The translations under genes were made by a program, and so were the position numbers. The notes under the pieces are model-generated. The model did not search any database, was not told the DNA's origin, and saw only the letters and a list, made by a program, of their open reading frames with translations. From Candidatus Polarisedimenticolia bacterium (GTDB lineage: Bacteria; Acidobacteriota; Polarisedimenticolia; Gp22-AA2), in NCBI GenBank assembly GCA_036001465.1, contig DASYUH010000056.1, forward strand, positions 124,001-188,000: a stretch of DNA of 64,000 bases, written 5' to 3'. Below are positions 12,153-20,650 of this stretch, piece by piece (positions within the stretch are counted from its first letter, which is position 1; each line of letters starts with the position of its first letter).

Positions 12153-12900
12153 GTCCTATGACCTCTTCCGATAGTTTGTAATACTCCAGCGCTCCGGTGG
12201 AATGCGGCGCGAAGCTGAAGATGGATTCCTTGTATGCCGGGCTCTCTTCGAGGCGCACGCTCCGCGAGATGATCGTCCGGAAGACCTTGTTCCCGAATAC
12301 CTCCTTGATGTGGTTCCGGATGTCCCTGCCCAGGATGGTCCTCTTGTCGTGAAGCGTGATCACAACGCCTAGGAATTCGAGTGTGGGGTTCGGCCTTGCC
12401 TTGATCTTCTCCACTGTTTCCAGAAGGTCATCCGTCCCTTCGAGTGCGAAATAGGAGGACTGGATCGGCACGAGCAGATGCGAAGCCGTCACCAGGGCGT
12501 TGACCGTCAGAAGGCCGAGTGTCGGGGGTGTATCCATGATGACGTACTGGTAGTCCTTCGCAAGCGGTTTCAGGCGGTCCTTCAGTCGAAAGTGGCTGTC
12601 GATATCCCCGAGGAGCTTGCTCTCGAATTTGGCCAGGCTGATCCGGGCGGGAACCAGGTCGAGCATTTTGATGTTGGTCTTGTGGACCGCATCCTTGAGG
12701 GTTCGATTCTCCTCAACGAGCGCCTCATAGACGGACAGGTTGAGCTGTTCCGGATCGAGGTATGAAAGGGTTGCGTTGCCCTGGGGATCCAGGTCGACCA
12801 GGAGCGTCGAGAAACCTTTTTGGGCGAGGGCCGCTGCCAGGTTGATGGCGGTCGTCGTCTTGCCGACTCCACCCTTTTGATTAGCGATTGCGAGAATCAC
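12145..12900 (-). CDS. parA: ParA-family partition ATPase
   Basis: A 251-residue cytosolic P-loop ATPase that positions ParB-bound DNA. The deviant Walker A motif KGGVGKTTT is at residues 9-17. DLDPQGN follows at about 37-43 and the Walker B-like VIMDTPPTLG near 120-128. It begins with a GTG preceded by AAAGGGAGAA. The chain is the short Soj-like form without an N-terminal helix-turn-helix, as in chromosomal and type Ib plasmid partition systems. It forms a two-gene operon with parB, driven by the promoter at 12989-13018. It could be chromosomal partition machinery or a copy acquired from a plasmid; the window does not decide this. Confidence 0.93.
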   Translation of the reverse strand: MILAIANQKGGVGKTTTAINLAAALAQKGFSTLLVDLDPQGNATLSYLDPEQLNLSVYEALVEENRTLKDAVHKTNIKMLDLVPARISLAKFESKLLGDIDSHFRLKDRLKPLAKDYQYVIMDTPPTLGLLTVNALVTASHLLVPIQSSYFALEGTDDLLETVEKIKARPNPTLEFLGVVITLHDKRTILGRDIRNHIKEVFGNKVFRTIISRSVRLEESPAYKESIFSFAPHSTGALEYYKLSEEVIGRV

Positions 12901-12988
12901 GATCCGGCGTTCTCCCTTTCACGTCGGGAACTTCCGGCCAGCATGTGCGGTGCCGGATGGAGCGCTGCGAGGCGACCGCTGATGACGC

Positions 12989-13018
12989 TTTATACTGGAG
13001 GCCCCTCCCGGGTGTCAA
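12989..13018 (-). promoter_or_regulatory. Sigma-70-type promoter for parAB
   Basis: On the minus strand TTGACA (13013-13018), an 18-base spacer and TATAAA (12989-12994) form a strong promoter about 90 bases upstream of parA. The remaining gap up to the DUF151 gene at 13110 is AT-rich and holds no gene that I can see. Confidence 0.75.
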
Positions 13019-13109
13019 GTTGGGAGCGGCTCGGGAAAGCTCATCGATAACTGCGTAAGTAACTGATAATAAAAGTGTTGTTAGAGAAGCAGGATCTGAA
13101 TCGCAGCTG

Positions 13110-13604
13110 CTACATCTCGTACTTCCCCATCTCGTCGGGGTCGAGGTTCTCGAGCCATTTCCGGATGCGCTCCGATTCACCGGCGTCCTTCGTCAGGTCC
13201 GTGTTCTTGGCTTTCTCGATCACGTCACTCTTGACGAAGATGGGAGAGCCGGTGCGGAGGGCGAGGGCGATGGCGTCGCTCGGCCGCGAATCGATGGGAA
13301 CGACCTTACCGTCATAATTGAGGAAGATGAGGGCGTAGAACGTGTTCTCCTTGAGATCGGTGATCACCACCTTTTCGACCGTGGCGTGCATGTTGACCAG
13401 CATGCTCTTCAGCAGATCGTGGGTCATCGGGCGGGGCGTGACAATCTTTTCGATCTGGAGCGCGATGGCGTTCGCCTCGAAAATGCCGACCCAGATCGGC
13501 AGGACGGCCGAGCTCCCCGGATCGCGCAGAATGATGATCGGCATGTTGGTGATCGGGTCGATCATCAGCCCCTTGATTTTCATCTCGAGTTCCATTGCGC
13601 CCAT
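13110..13604 (-). CDS. Bifunctional nuclease family protein (DUF151)
   Basis: A 164-residue protein of the DUF151 family, some members of which cut both DNA and RNA in vitro. Characteristic stretches are LPIWVGIFEANAIAL (about residues 34-48), RPMTHDLL (58-65), and VPIDSRPSDAIALALR (about 101-116). The ATG at 13604 follows GGGAGAG at a good distance. The last 35 residues are charged and helical. It lies 42 bases after miaB on the same strand and is probably its operon partner. Its cellular role in this lineage is not known. Confidence 0.88.
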   Translation of the reverse strand: MGAMELEMKIKGLMIDPITNMPIIILRDPGSSAVLPIWVGIFEANAIALQIEKIVTPRPMTHDLLKSMLVNMHATVEKVVITDLKENTFYALIFLNYDGKVVPIDSRPSDAIALALRTGSPIFVKSDVIEKAKNTDLTKDAGESERIRKWLENLDPDEMGKYEM

Positions 13605-13646
13605 CGTCTCTCCCGGAAGCGGTTATATCCCGGCCCCTGCGGCAAG

Positions 13647-14960
13647 TCAAGCAGCGCCGGGCGCCGCTGGCTCGCCGATCAGCGAGTGGGCGTTCGCCCG
13701 GATGATGGTCACCGATTGAAACATTCCGCGGGCCACGACCGCCGGGAAATGCACGATGCGGTTGCAGCGCGTACGCCCCCTGGCCAGGCCGTTGTCGAGA
13801 CGTCCGGCGCCATCCACCAGGACCTCGAAGGTCCGTCCGACCAGGGCCGCGTTGCGCCGCCGCTGAATCCCATCCTGAACGCTCAGCACTTCCTGGAGTC
13901 GGGCCTGCATGACCTGCTCCGGAAGCCTGCCCTCCATGCCGGCGGCCGCCGTGCCGGGGCGCGGCGAGTAGGCAAACGCATAGACCTGGTCGAATTCCAC
14001 CTCCCGCAGAAGGCCGAGGGTCGCTTCGAGGTCGGCATCCGTCTCGCCGGGGAAGCCGACGATCAGGTCGGTGCTGAACGCCATGTCCGGCACCGCGGCC
14101 CTGAGGTACTCGATGCGCGACAGGTAGCGGGCCCGTGTGTAGCCGCGGTTCATCGCCCGGAGCACCCGGTCCGATCCGGACTGGGCCGGCAGGTGCAGAT
14201 GATTGCACACGGTCGGCACGTCGCGCATCGCGTTCATGATGCCCGGCTTCAGGTGACCGGGGTGGGAGGTCGTGAAGCGCAGGCGGCGTATTCCCGGGAT
14301 GCGATCGGCCATGTGGAGCAGAGAGGCCAGATCGTGGCCTCTTGAATGATAGGCGTTCACGTTCTGCCCGAGAAGCTCGATCTCGCAGTAGCCCTGCGCC
14401 GCAAGCCCGCGCACCTCACTGAGTATCTCGCCGGGATCCCGGTACGCCTCGCCGCCGCGCGTGGTCGGCACGATGCAGAAGGTGCAGGACTTGTTGCATC
14501 CCTCCATGACGGTCACATAGGCTCTCGGTCCCGCGGCCCGGGCCGTGGTGCCGGAGGGGAACTCGATGGGATCCTCGTCACGCGCCAGGCTGATGGAGCG
14601 GCCGTCGCGCCGCGCCTCCTCCAGAAGCTCCCCGAGCCTCGCCAGGTTGCGCGGGCCCATCACGACATCGACATACGGCGCGCGCCGGAAGATCGCCTCC
14701 CCGGCCTGCTGGGCGACGCAGCCCACCACGCCGATCACCAGCTCAGGCCGGTCGACCTTCATGCGACGCAGCCTCCCGAGGCGCCCGAACACCTTGCTTT
14801 CCGCCTTCTCGCGCACGCTGCACGTGTTGAGGAGGATCACGTCGGCGAGCGCCGCGTCGTCCGTCGACGTGAAACCCAGGCTTTCCAGAATCCCGGCCAT
14901 CTTCTCGGTGTCATGCTGGTTCATCTGGCAGCCCCAGGTCTCGATGAGGTAGCGCTTCAT
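13647..14960 (-). CDS. miaB: tRNA-2-methylthio-N6-isopentenyladenosine synthase
   Basis: A radical-SAM enzyme that adds a methylthio group to isopentenyl-adenosine 37 of tRNAs. The ATG at 14960 overlaps the stop of the HIT gene (ATGA), and a GGAG lies upstream. The frame runs back to 15020, but only through a low-complexity Ala/Pro stretch. The 437-residue product has the N-terminal UPF0004 domain with the cluster cysteines in WGCQMNQ, NTCSVREKA and GCVAQQ. The radical-SAM CxxxCxxC is in EGCNKSCTFC, followed by the TRAM domain at the C-terminus (VGRTFEVLVDG onward). Two Fe-S clusters are expected. The MiaB subtype, rather than MtaB or RimO, is supported by the CQMN start and the SVREKAE motif. 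Confidence 0.95.
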   Translation of the reverse strand: MKRYLIETWGCQMNQHDTEKMAGILESLGFTSTDDAALADVILLNTCSVREKAESKVFGRLGRLRRMKVDRPELVIGVVGCVAQQAGEAIFRRAPYVDVVMGPRNLARLGELLEEARRDGRSISLARDEDPIEFPSGTTARAAGPRAYVTVMEGCNKSCTFCIVPTTRGGEAYRDPGEILSEVRGLAAQGYCEIELLGQNVNAYHSRGHDLASLLHMADRIPGIRRLRFTTSHPGHLKPGIMNAMRDVPTVCNHLHLPAQSGSDRVLRAMNRGYTRARYLSRIEYLRAAVPDMAFSTDLIVGFPGETDADLEATLGLLREVEFDQVYAFAYSPRPGTAAAGMEGRLPEQVMQARLQEVLSVQDGIQRRRNAALVGRTFEVLVDGAGRLDNGLARGRTRCNRIVHFPAVVARGMFQSVTIIRANAHSLIGEPAAPGAA

Positions 14961-15526
14961 CGGCTGCTCCGCCGCGCGCGCGTCCGGGGCCGGCGCGTCC
15001 GGGGTGGTGCGGGCGCCCACCTGCCACGGCCTTTCAGTCCGCCTGCCAAAAGCAGCGGCCGAAGCCGCCTATACGTCTTCTGGAGGGACTCGGGGAGGAC
15101 GCGCGTGCCGTGGACCACGGACATGAAATTGGTGTCGCCGTCCCAGCGCGGGACGACGTGGAGATGGAGGTGCCGGTCGATCCCGGCCCCGGCGCTCCGG
15201 CCCAGGTTCATTCCGAAGTTGATCCCGGTTGGGCGGTAGGCCCCCCGCAGGGCGGTCTCGCAGACGACGGCCAGCCCCATCATCTCGTTCAAGGCCTCGG
15301 GGGAGGCCTCGGCGAGAGTCGGCACGTGGGCGTACGGCACGATCATGAGATGGCCGTTGTTGTAGGGATACTTGTTCAGGATGATGAAGTTGTTCCGGCC
15401 GCGGATCAGGACGAGATTCTCGCGGTCGCGCCGGCCGCGTGCGGCGCTGCAGAAGACGCACCCCCGGCTGCGCTCGTGCACCGAGGTGATGTAGCGGAGG
15501 CGCCACGGGCTGAAGAGTTTTTCCAT
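14957..15526 (-). CDS. HIT-family nucleotide hydrolase/phosphorylase
   Basis: A 189-residue histidine-triad protein. The catalytic triad region HLHLHVVPRW lies at about residues 118-127. The N-terminal WRLRYI and CVFC segments resemble the Ap4A phosphorylase-like HIT branch, which acts on dinucleoside polyphosphates. The last 25 residues are basic and low in complexity and may not be structured. It overlaps miaB by 4 bases, so the two are translated together. The specific substrate is not provable from sequence. Confidence 0.88.
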   Translation of the reverse strand: MEKLFSPWRLRYITSVHERSRGCVFCSAARGRRDRENLVLIRGRNNFIILNKYPYNNGHLMIVPYAHVPTLAEASPEALNEMMGLAVVCETALRGAYRPTGINFGMNLGRSAGAGIDRHLHLHVVPRWDGDTNFMSVVHGTRVLPESLQKTYRRLRPLLLAGGLKGRGRWAPAPPRTRRPRTRARRSSR

Positions 15527-15573
15527 GGGGCCTGGCCCGCGGGGCGCCGCGACGGCCGGAGACGGTACCGCGA

Positions 15574-15906
15574 TCAGGGCTCCGCGCCGGACGACGAAAG
15601 CGAGGATGCCGCCGACTCGGGGGACTGGACCGAGTTGTTGATCAGCTCCTTGAGCTCTTTGCCGGGTTTGAAATAAGGGATGCGCTTGGCCGGAACGTCC
15701 ACCTTGTCTCCGGTCTTGGGATTGCGCCCCTGCCGCGACCGCCGCTGCCTGATGCGAAAGCTCCCGAAGCCGCGCAACTCGATCTTCTCGTCCTTGCGGA
15801 GGGCGTCGACGATCGAATCGAAGACCGTGTTGACGATGATCTCGGAGTGCTTCTTCGTCAGCTCGGAGACCCGGGCCACTTCCTCAACAAGCTCGGCCTT
15901 AGTCAT
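15574..15906 (-). CDS. HU/IHF-family DNA-bending protein (IHF-beta-like)
   Basis: A 110-residue nucleoid protein. The HU fold is clear: the N-terminal helices (MTKAELVEEVA), IELRGFGSF at the core turn, the DNA-binding arm with GRNPKTGD, and RIPYFKPGKELKE at the end. About 17 extra residues, rich in Ser and Ala, form a tail. It lies directly downstream of rpsA, the same order as rpsA-ihfB in Escherichia coli, which supports an IHF-beta-like role. A second, shorter HU-type gene is at 37845-38114. The 65-base gap to rpsA is GC-rich with possible hairpins but no T-run. Confidence 0.93.
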   Translation of the reverse strand: MTKAELVEEVARVSELTKKHSEIIVNTVFDSIVDALRKDEKIELRGFGSFRIRQRRSRQGRNPKTGDKVDVPAKRIPYFKPGKELKELINNSVQSPESAASSLSSSGAEP

Positions 15907-15971
15907 GGACTCGTCCTGCCTCCTTGTTACGGCTCGCCGCGAGGTGCGGCGCCCCCTGCCGCCGCGCTCCC

Positions 15972-17825
15972 CTACTCGTCGTCGCTCTCCTCGAAGCTGT
16001 CGCGACCCCGGCGGCGCTTCTCCTCGCGCCTGCGGCCCGAATGCCCGGCTACCTCGCCGAGGTTGATCCCGCCGGTCCCCTGCGTCTTCATGTAGTTGCG
16101 GAACTCCTCCCGGTTCTGTTCCTGGGCGGCGGCCTTGATCGACAGGCCGATCTTCTGCTCGGCAATGTCCATCTTGATGATCTTGGTCGTGACCGCGTCG
16201 TCGATGCGCAGCTTGTCGGCCGGCTTTTCGACGCGCTCCTCCGCGATTTCGGACACGTGCACCAGGCCCTCGATGCCCTCGGAGATCTCGACGAAGGCGC
16301 CGAAGTCGGTGAGGCGGACGATGCGGCCGGTGACCAGGTCGCCGACCGAGTAGGTCTTGAAGAACTCCTCCCAGATGTTGGGCTGCAGCTGCTTGATGCC
16401 GAGTGACAGCCGCTGGTTCTCGGAGTCGATCTTCAGGATCACCGCCTCGACGTCGTCCCCCTTCTTCAGCATCTCGGAGGGGTGCTTGAGGCGCTTCGTC
16501 CAGGACATGTCCGAGATATGCACCAGACCGTCGATCCCTTCCTCCACCTCGATGAACGCGCCGAAATCGGTCAGGTTGCGGACCTTCCCGGTGATCCGAT
16601 CCCCCTCGTGATATTTCTCGCTGATGGTCTGCCAGGGATTCGGCTCGGTCTGACGGAGACCCAGGGAGAGTCGGCGCGCCGCCTTGTCCACGTCGAGCAC
16701 GACCGCCTCGACCGTGTCGCTCACGGTCATGACCTTGGAGGGGTGCTTGACCCGCTTCGTCCAGGACATCTCGGACACGTGGATCAGTCCTTCGACCCCC
16801 GGTTCCAGCTCCACGAAGGCGCCGTAATCGGTGAGGCTGACCACCTTCCCCTTCACCCGGGACTCGCGCGGGTACTTTTCGTCCACCGTCTCCCAGGGAT
16901 CGAGGCTGCGCTGCTTGTAGCCGAGGGAGACCCGCTCCTTCTCGGGGTCGAACTTGAGCACGACCACTTCGACCTCGTTCCCCACGTTGAACATCTCGGT
17001 CGGGTGGTTCACGCGGCCCCAGGACATGTCGGTCTTGTGCAGCAGGCCGTCGATCCCGCCCAGGTCGATGAAGGCGCCGTACTCGGTGATGTTCTTCACC
17101 ACGCCCCTCACGACCTTCCCCTCGGTCAGGCCGCCCAGGGTGCGGCGCTTCTTCTCGGCGTTCTCCTCCTCGAGAACGGCCTTGCGCGACAGGACGATGT
17201 TGCCGCGCTTGCGGTTCACCTTGATGACCCGCATCTGCAGCTCTTTCCCCTTCATGGCGTCGAGATTGCGAACCGGGCGCAGATCGACGAGCGAGCCGGG
17301 CAGGAAGGCGCGCACGCCGATGTCGACGGCCAGCCCCCCCTTGATCCGCTCCTTCACGACCCCGGTGACCGGGCGACCGTCCGTGTAGGCCCGCTCGATC
17401 TCCTCCCAGATCTTCATCTTCTCGGCCTTCTCCTTGGAGAGGACGACGTAGCCGTCCTTGTTCTCGGTCTTCTCCAGGAGAACGTCGATCTCGTCTCCAA
17501 CCTGGACGTGGTACTGACCATCCGGGCCGCGGAACTCATCGAGGTCGATGATCCCTTCGGACTTGTACCCCACGTCCACGATGACCTCGCTCGTGCTGAT
17601 GCGCAGGACGCGGCCGCGGACCACCTCCCCTTCCGCCAGGGTGCGCAGCGACTGGTCGTACATCTCCAGGAGCTGCTCGTATTCGCCACCGGCGAACTCG
17701 GCGTCGACGCCGTCCATCACTCTGAGACGCTCTGTCCGTTTGGGTCGGGGGGTGGGGGTCAGGTCTTGCGAGGCCGCGTCAAGCGGCCCGAGGGCGGGGT
17801 CGTCTTTCATCTTCTGCAAATCCAT
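15972..17825 (-). CDS. rpsA: 30S ribosomal protein S1
   Basis: A 617-residue RNA-binding ribosomal protein that helps mRNAs dock on the small subunit. It carries six S1 (OB-fold) repeats, starting near residues 65, 150, 235, 320, 405 and 495. The repeated TDYGAFVEL / LVHVSEMSW pattern is obvious in repeats three to six; the first two are the degenerate ribosome-binding pair. About 60 residues precede the first repeat, longer than in E. coli. A basic-acidic tail rich in Arg and Glu ends the protein. A very strong ribosome binding site (AAGGAGGT) is found about ten bases before the ATG at 17825. Its own promoter is at 18032-18060. Confidence 0.97.
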   Translation of the reverse strand: MDLQKMKDDPALGPLDAASQDLTPTPRPKRTERLRVMDGVDAEFAGGEYEQLLEMYDQSLRTLAEGEVVRGRVLRISTSEVIVDVGYKSEGIIDLDEFRGPDGQYHVQVGDEIDVLLEKTENKDGYVVLSKEKAEKMKIWEEIERAYTDGRPVTGVVKERIKGGLAVDIGVRAFLPGSLVDLRPVRNLDAMKGKELQMRVIKVNRKRGNIVLSRKAVLEEENAEKKRRTLGGLTEGKVVRGVVKNITEYGAFIDLGGIDGLLHKTDMSWGRVNHPTEMFNVGNEVEVVVLKFDPEKERVSLGYKQRSLDPWETVDEKYPRESRVKGKVVSLTDYGAFVELEPGVEGLIHVSEMSWTKRVKHPSKVMTVSDTVEAVVLDVDKAARRLSLGLRQTEPNPWQTISEKYHEGDRITGKVRNLTDFGAFIEVEEGIDGLVHISDMSWTKRLKHPSEMLKKGDDVEAVILKIDSENQRLSLGIKQLQPNIWEEFFKTYSVGDLVTGRIVRLTDFGAFVEISEGIEGLVHVSEIAEERVEKPADKLRIDDAVTTKIIKMDIAEQKIGLSIKAAAQEQNREEFRNYMKTQGTGGINLGEVAGHSGRRREEKRRRGRDSFEESDDE

Positions 17826-18031
17826 GCAGGCAGGTACCTCCTTGTGGTTTCGGCCGCCGGCTGCCTTTGAACCGGACGGTCCGTGGTGTGGACGCCCGGG
17901 GGCATCTCACAGGGGTCTTCGTGCCGGAGAGTCCGGGCGGCCCCAGAACCCCGCTCCCCGACCTGCCAGATCAAGAGATGGAACTCACAACAATCCTGGA
18001 GTGCTCTCGACTCTTGCGGCAGGATTCTGGA

Positions 18032-18060
18032 AGCATACTGACCGGCCCCCCGGCTGTCAA
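18032..18060 (-). promoter_or_regulatory. Sigma-70-type promoter for rpsA
   Basis: On the minus strand TTGACA (18055-18060), a 17-base spacer and TATGCT (18032-18037) give a strong promoter. The leader to the rpsA start is about 200 bases, long enough for autoregulation by S1. I could not identify a defined fold in it. Confidence 0.78.
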
Positions 18061-18085
18061 TAGGAAAAACCGTATTTTCATCGGA

Positions 18086-19213
18086 TTACGAGGAATGGGA
18101 GGCCCGGCTCTTCCGCCCCTGATCCCCGAAAGCCGGCCGATCCCAGACTTCCAGGAAGCGCTCAAGTTCATCGTGGGTCCCGATCGACACGCGCACCGCA
18201 TGGCTGAAACCGTAAGCTTCCATCGGGCGGACGATGACCCCCTCGCGCAGAAGCGCCTGATAGGTTTCTTCTCCCCGGAGCGGGGTGAAGACGAGAAAGA
18301 AATTGGCCACGCTCGGCACGAATTTCATGCCCCGGCGTGTCATCTCCCCTGCAAGAAATCGGGCTTCGCGGCTGTTCTCATCCCGGGACCGACGGGTGTG
18401 TTCTTCGTCCTCCAGGGCGGCCACGGCCGCGGCCTGAGCCAGGACCGAGGTGTTGAACGGCGAGCGAACAGCCTCGAGGGCCTGTGCCACTTCCTTGACG
18501 GTGACGGCGTACCCGATACGCATTCCCGCGAGACCGTGAATCTTCGAGAAGGTCCGAAGCAGGACGACGTTGCGCCCCTGGCGCAAGTCGTCCAGACCGT
18601 CGGGGTAGTCCGCGAGGTCCACGTAGTCGCGATAGGCCTCGTCGATCACCGTCAGGACGTGCCCCGGGACGCGGCGGAAGTACGCCTCGAACCCGGCGCG
18701 GTCCACGGCGGTCCCCGTCGGGTTGTTCGGATTGGCGATGTAGACCAGAGACGTCCGGTCATCGCAGGCTGCGGCCATCGCCCCGAGGTCGTGACGGTGG
18801 TCCTTGAGCGGCACCAGGCGGAGGGGCGCACCCATCGTCCGGACGGCGATGGGGTACATGATGAACGACTGGTCGGCGACAATCGCGCCCCGTTCACGTG
18901 ACAGGAAGGCCTTGGCGAGGAGCTCGACGATTTCCGTCGAGCCATTGCCGAGCACGATCTGGTCCGGCGGAACGCCCAGCCGGCCCGCCAGCGCCTGCCT
19001 GAGGTCGTGTCCGTGGCTGTCGGGGTAGCGGTGAACCCGCGAGGCCGCGTCCCGTATCGCCTGGACCGCCCGTGGCGAGGGGCCGAGCGGATTCTCATTG
19101 CTCGCCAGCTTGACGACCTGGCGCAGGCCGAGCTGCCTCTGGGCTTCCTCGATCGGCTTGCCGGGAATGTACGGCGCGATCTGGAGAATGTGATCGGGGA
19201 CGCGCACCTTCAC
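18086..19213 (-). CDS. hisC: Histidinol-phosphate aminotransferase
   Basis: A 375-residue PLP-dependent class I/II aminotransferase of histidine synthesis, making histidinol phosphate. The GTG at 19213 overlaps the rluB stop (GTGA) and follows GAGGGAGG, so I prefer it to the longer frame that opens at 19261. Motifs are NENPLGPSP near residue 40, GNGSTEIVELL around 85, NPNNPTGT around 155, DEAYRDY around 185, and the PLP lysine in TFSKIHGLAGMRIGY around 215. No other his gene is near. The same fold serves tyrosine/phenylalanine transaminases, so aromatic activity is possible. Confidence 0.9.
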   Translation of the reverse strand: MKVRVPDHILQIAPYIPGKPIEEAQRQLGLRQVVKLASNENPLGPSPRAVQAIRDAASRVHRYPDSHGHDLRQALAGRLGVPPDQIVLGNGSTEIVELLAKAFLSRERGAIVADQSFIMYPIAVRTMGAPLRLVPLKDHRHDLGAMAAACDDRTSLVYIANPNNPTGTAVDRAGFEAYFRRVPGHVLTVIDEAYRDYVDLADYPDGLDDLRQGRNVVLLRTFSKIHGLAGMRIGYAVTVKEVAQALEAVRSPFNTSVLAQAAAVAALEDEEHTRRSRDENSREARFLAGEMTRRGMKFVPSVANFFLVFTPLRGEETYQALLREGVIVRPMEAYGFSHAVRVSIGTHDELERFLEVWDRPAFGDQGRKSRASHSS

Positions 19214-20010
19214 GAGGCCTCCCTCAACCGCCGGACCTCCTCGGGCGTGAGCCGCCGCCACTCCCCCGGCTTCAAGGCGCGATCGTGGATCGGCCCGATG
19301 GCGATCCGCTTCAGCTTCTGGACCCGGTGTCCGAGACGGTCAAGCATGCGGCGGATCTGGTTCCGCCGCCCCTCGTAGAGCGTGATCTCGAGCCAGGTGT
19401 TCGCCTGCCCGGACACGCGCTCGACGCGCGCCGGCAGGGTCTTGCGGCCTTCGAGGACGACCCCCTTGCGGAGCGCTTCCACTTCGGCACCGCTGACTCC
19501 CCCTTTGACCTTGACCCGGTAGATCTTGGGGATGTGGTTGACCGGGTGCGTCAGCCGGTACGTCAGGTCGCCGTCGTTCGTCAGGATCAGGAGCCCCTCG
19601 CTGTTCCAATCGAGCCGGCCGACCGGAAAGATCCGCTCGCGCACTCCCTGGAGGAGATCGAGGACCGTCGGCCGGCCCTCGGGATCGGAGGCCGAGGTGA
19701 TGAACCCCTTCGGCTTGTGCAGCAGGTAGTAGACCCGCCGCCCGCCCCCCTGCACCCTCCGCCCGTCCACGCGCACCACGTCGCGCTCCGGGTCCACGCG
19801 CGTTCCCTGGGCCGTGATCACCTTCCCGTTGACCTCGACCCGGCCCGCCTCGATCAGGCGCTCCCCTTCGCGGCGCGAAGCGACCCCGGAATCGGCGAGA
19901 TATTTCTGCAGCCGGGTCCCGGCGGGGAGATCAGGAATCGTCGCCGTCGTCCTGCCGCTCGCTCTCGTCGTCATCGTCGTCGCGGGGATCCTCTCCGTTC
20001 CCGCCGTCAT
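19210..20010 (-). CDS. rluB: Ribosomal large subunit pseudouridine synthase B-type
   Basis: A 266-residue RsuA/RluB-family enzyme that makes pseudouridine in 23S rRNA. An N-terminal S4 RNA-binding domain (RLQKYLADSGVASRREGERL) precedes the catalytic domain with the active aspartate in FPVGRLDWNSEGLL and the KIYRVKVKG segment. The ATG at 20010 has GAGGAGG about 8 bases upstream. Using it, the gene overlaps the end of scpB by 80 bases. A second in-frame ATG at 19974 would shorten the overlap to 44. The placement scpA-scpB-rluB is common in bacteria. Confidence 0.92.
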   Translation of the reverse strand: MTAGTERIPATTMTTRASGRTTATIPDLPAGTRLQKYLADSGVASRREGERLIEAGRVEVNGKVITAQGTRVDPERDVVRVDGRRVQGGGRRVYYLLHKPKGFITSASDPEGRPTVLDLLQGVRERIFPVGRLDWNSEGLLILTNDGDLTYRLTHPVNHIPKIYRVKVKGGVSGAEVEALRKGVVLEGRKTLPARVERVSGQANTWLEITLYEGRRNQIRRMLDRLGHRVQKLKRIAIGPIHDRALKPGEWRRLTPEEVRRLREAS

Positions 20011-20650
20011 CCTCCCCCTCCTCTTCGAACGGACCCTGGGCGGAAACCTCCGGCCGGGTCGGCTCCAGCCGGTCCGCCCCGGCCCCGCCGGCACGCCCTC
20101 CCGCCGCCAGCACGCCGAAATCGGCGACCTCCGGAAGGTCCTGGAGAGAGTTCAGCCCGAAGTGCGTCAGGAACTGGGGCGTGGTGCCGTACAGGATCGG
20201 CTTGCCGACCACCTTCTTCCGTCCCAGGACCCGGACCAGGTGCTTCTCGAGCAGGGCCTCGAGGACCGATGTCGGGTCGGTCCCCCGGATCGCCTGGATC
20301 TCGGGCGTGGTGATCGGCTGCCGGTAGGCGATGATCGCAAGCGTCTCGAGCGCCTGCGAGGAGAGGCGCCGGCGGTTGCGCGAGCGGAACAGGGCCCTGA
20401 CCCAATCACCGATTTCAGGCCGGGTCCCCATGCGGTAGCCCCCGGCGACCTGCTGCACCATGAGCCCGCGATCGTCCGCCTCGCAGTTGCGGACCAGGCT
20501 GTCGAGAGCCGACTGCAGCGTCTCCTTCCCGGCCGCCGGAAACAGATCGACCAGGTCGTCGAGGGTCAACGGCTCCTCGGCGGCGAACACCAGCGCCTCG
20601 ACGATCGCCCGCAGCCGGTCTCCGGCAGGTGTCTCGGGGGCTTCACGCAT
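19931..20650 (-). CDS. scpB: Segregation and condensation protein B
   Basis: A 239-residue kleisin-interacting (kite) subunit of the SMC condensin complex. Two winged-helix domains are visible: about residues 10-85 and 90-165 with the ETLAIIAYRQPITTPEIQAIRG motif. The start ATG at 20650 overlaps scpA by 8 bases. After residue about 185 comes a long Gly/Ala and then strongly acidic tail (DDDDDES), longer than typical. Most of that tail is encoded where rluB overlaps. With ScpA it loads and organises the Smc protein on the chromosome; smc itself is not in the window. Confidence 0.93.
   Translation of the reverse strand: MREAPETPAGDRLRAIVEALVFAAEEPLTLDDLVDLFPAAGKETLQSALDSLVRNCEADDRGLMVQQVAGGYRMGTRPEIGDWVRALFRSRNRRRLSSQALETLAIIAYRQPITTPEIQAIRGTDPTSVLEALLEKHLVRVLGRKKVVGKPILYGTTPQFLTHFGLNSLQDLPEVADFGVLAAGGRAGGAGADRLEPTRPEVSAQGPFEEEGEDDGGNGEDPRDDDDDESERQDDGDDS

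Noticed and set aside
15907-15971. Rho-independent terminator between rpsA and the IHF-like gene
   Set aside because: GC-rich stems are possible but no T-run follows on the minus strand.
18895-18900. CACGTG core that could be a parS site
   Set aside because: Only the core and two left-hand bases match parS, and it lies inside hisC coding sequence.
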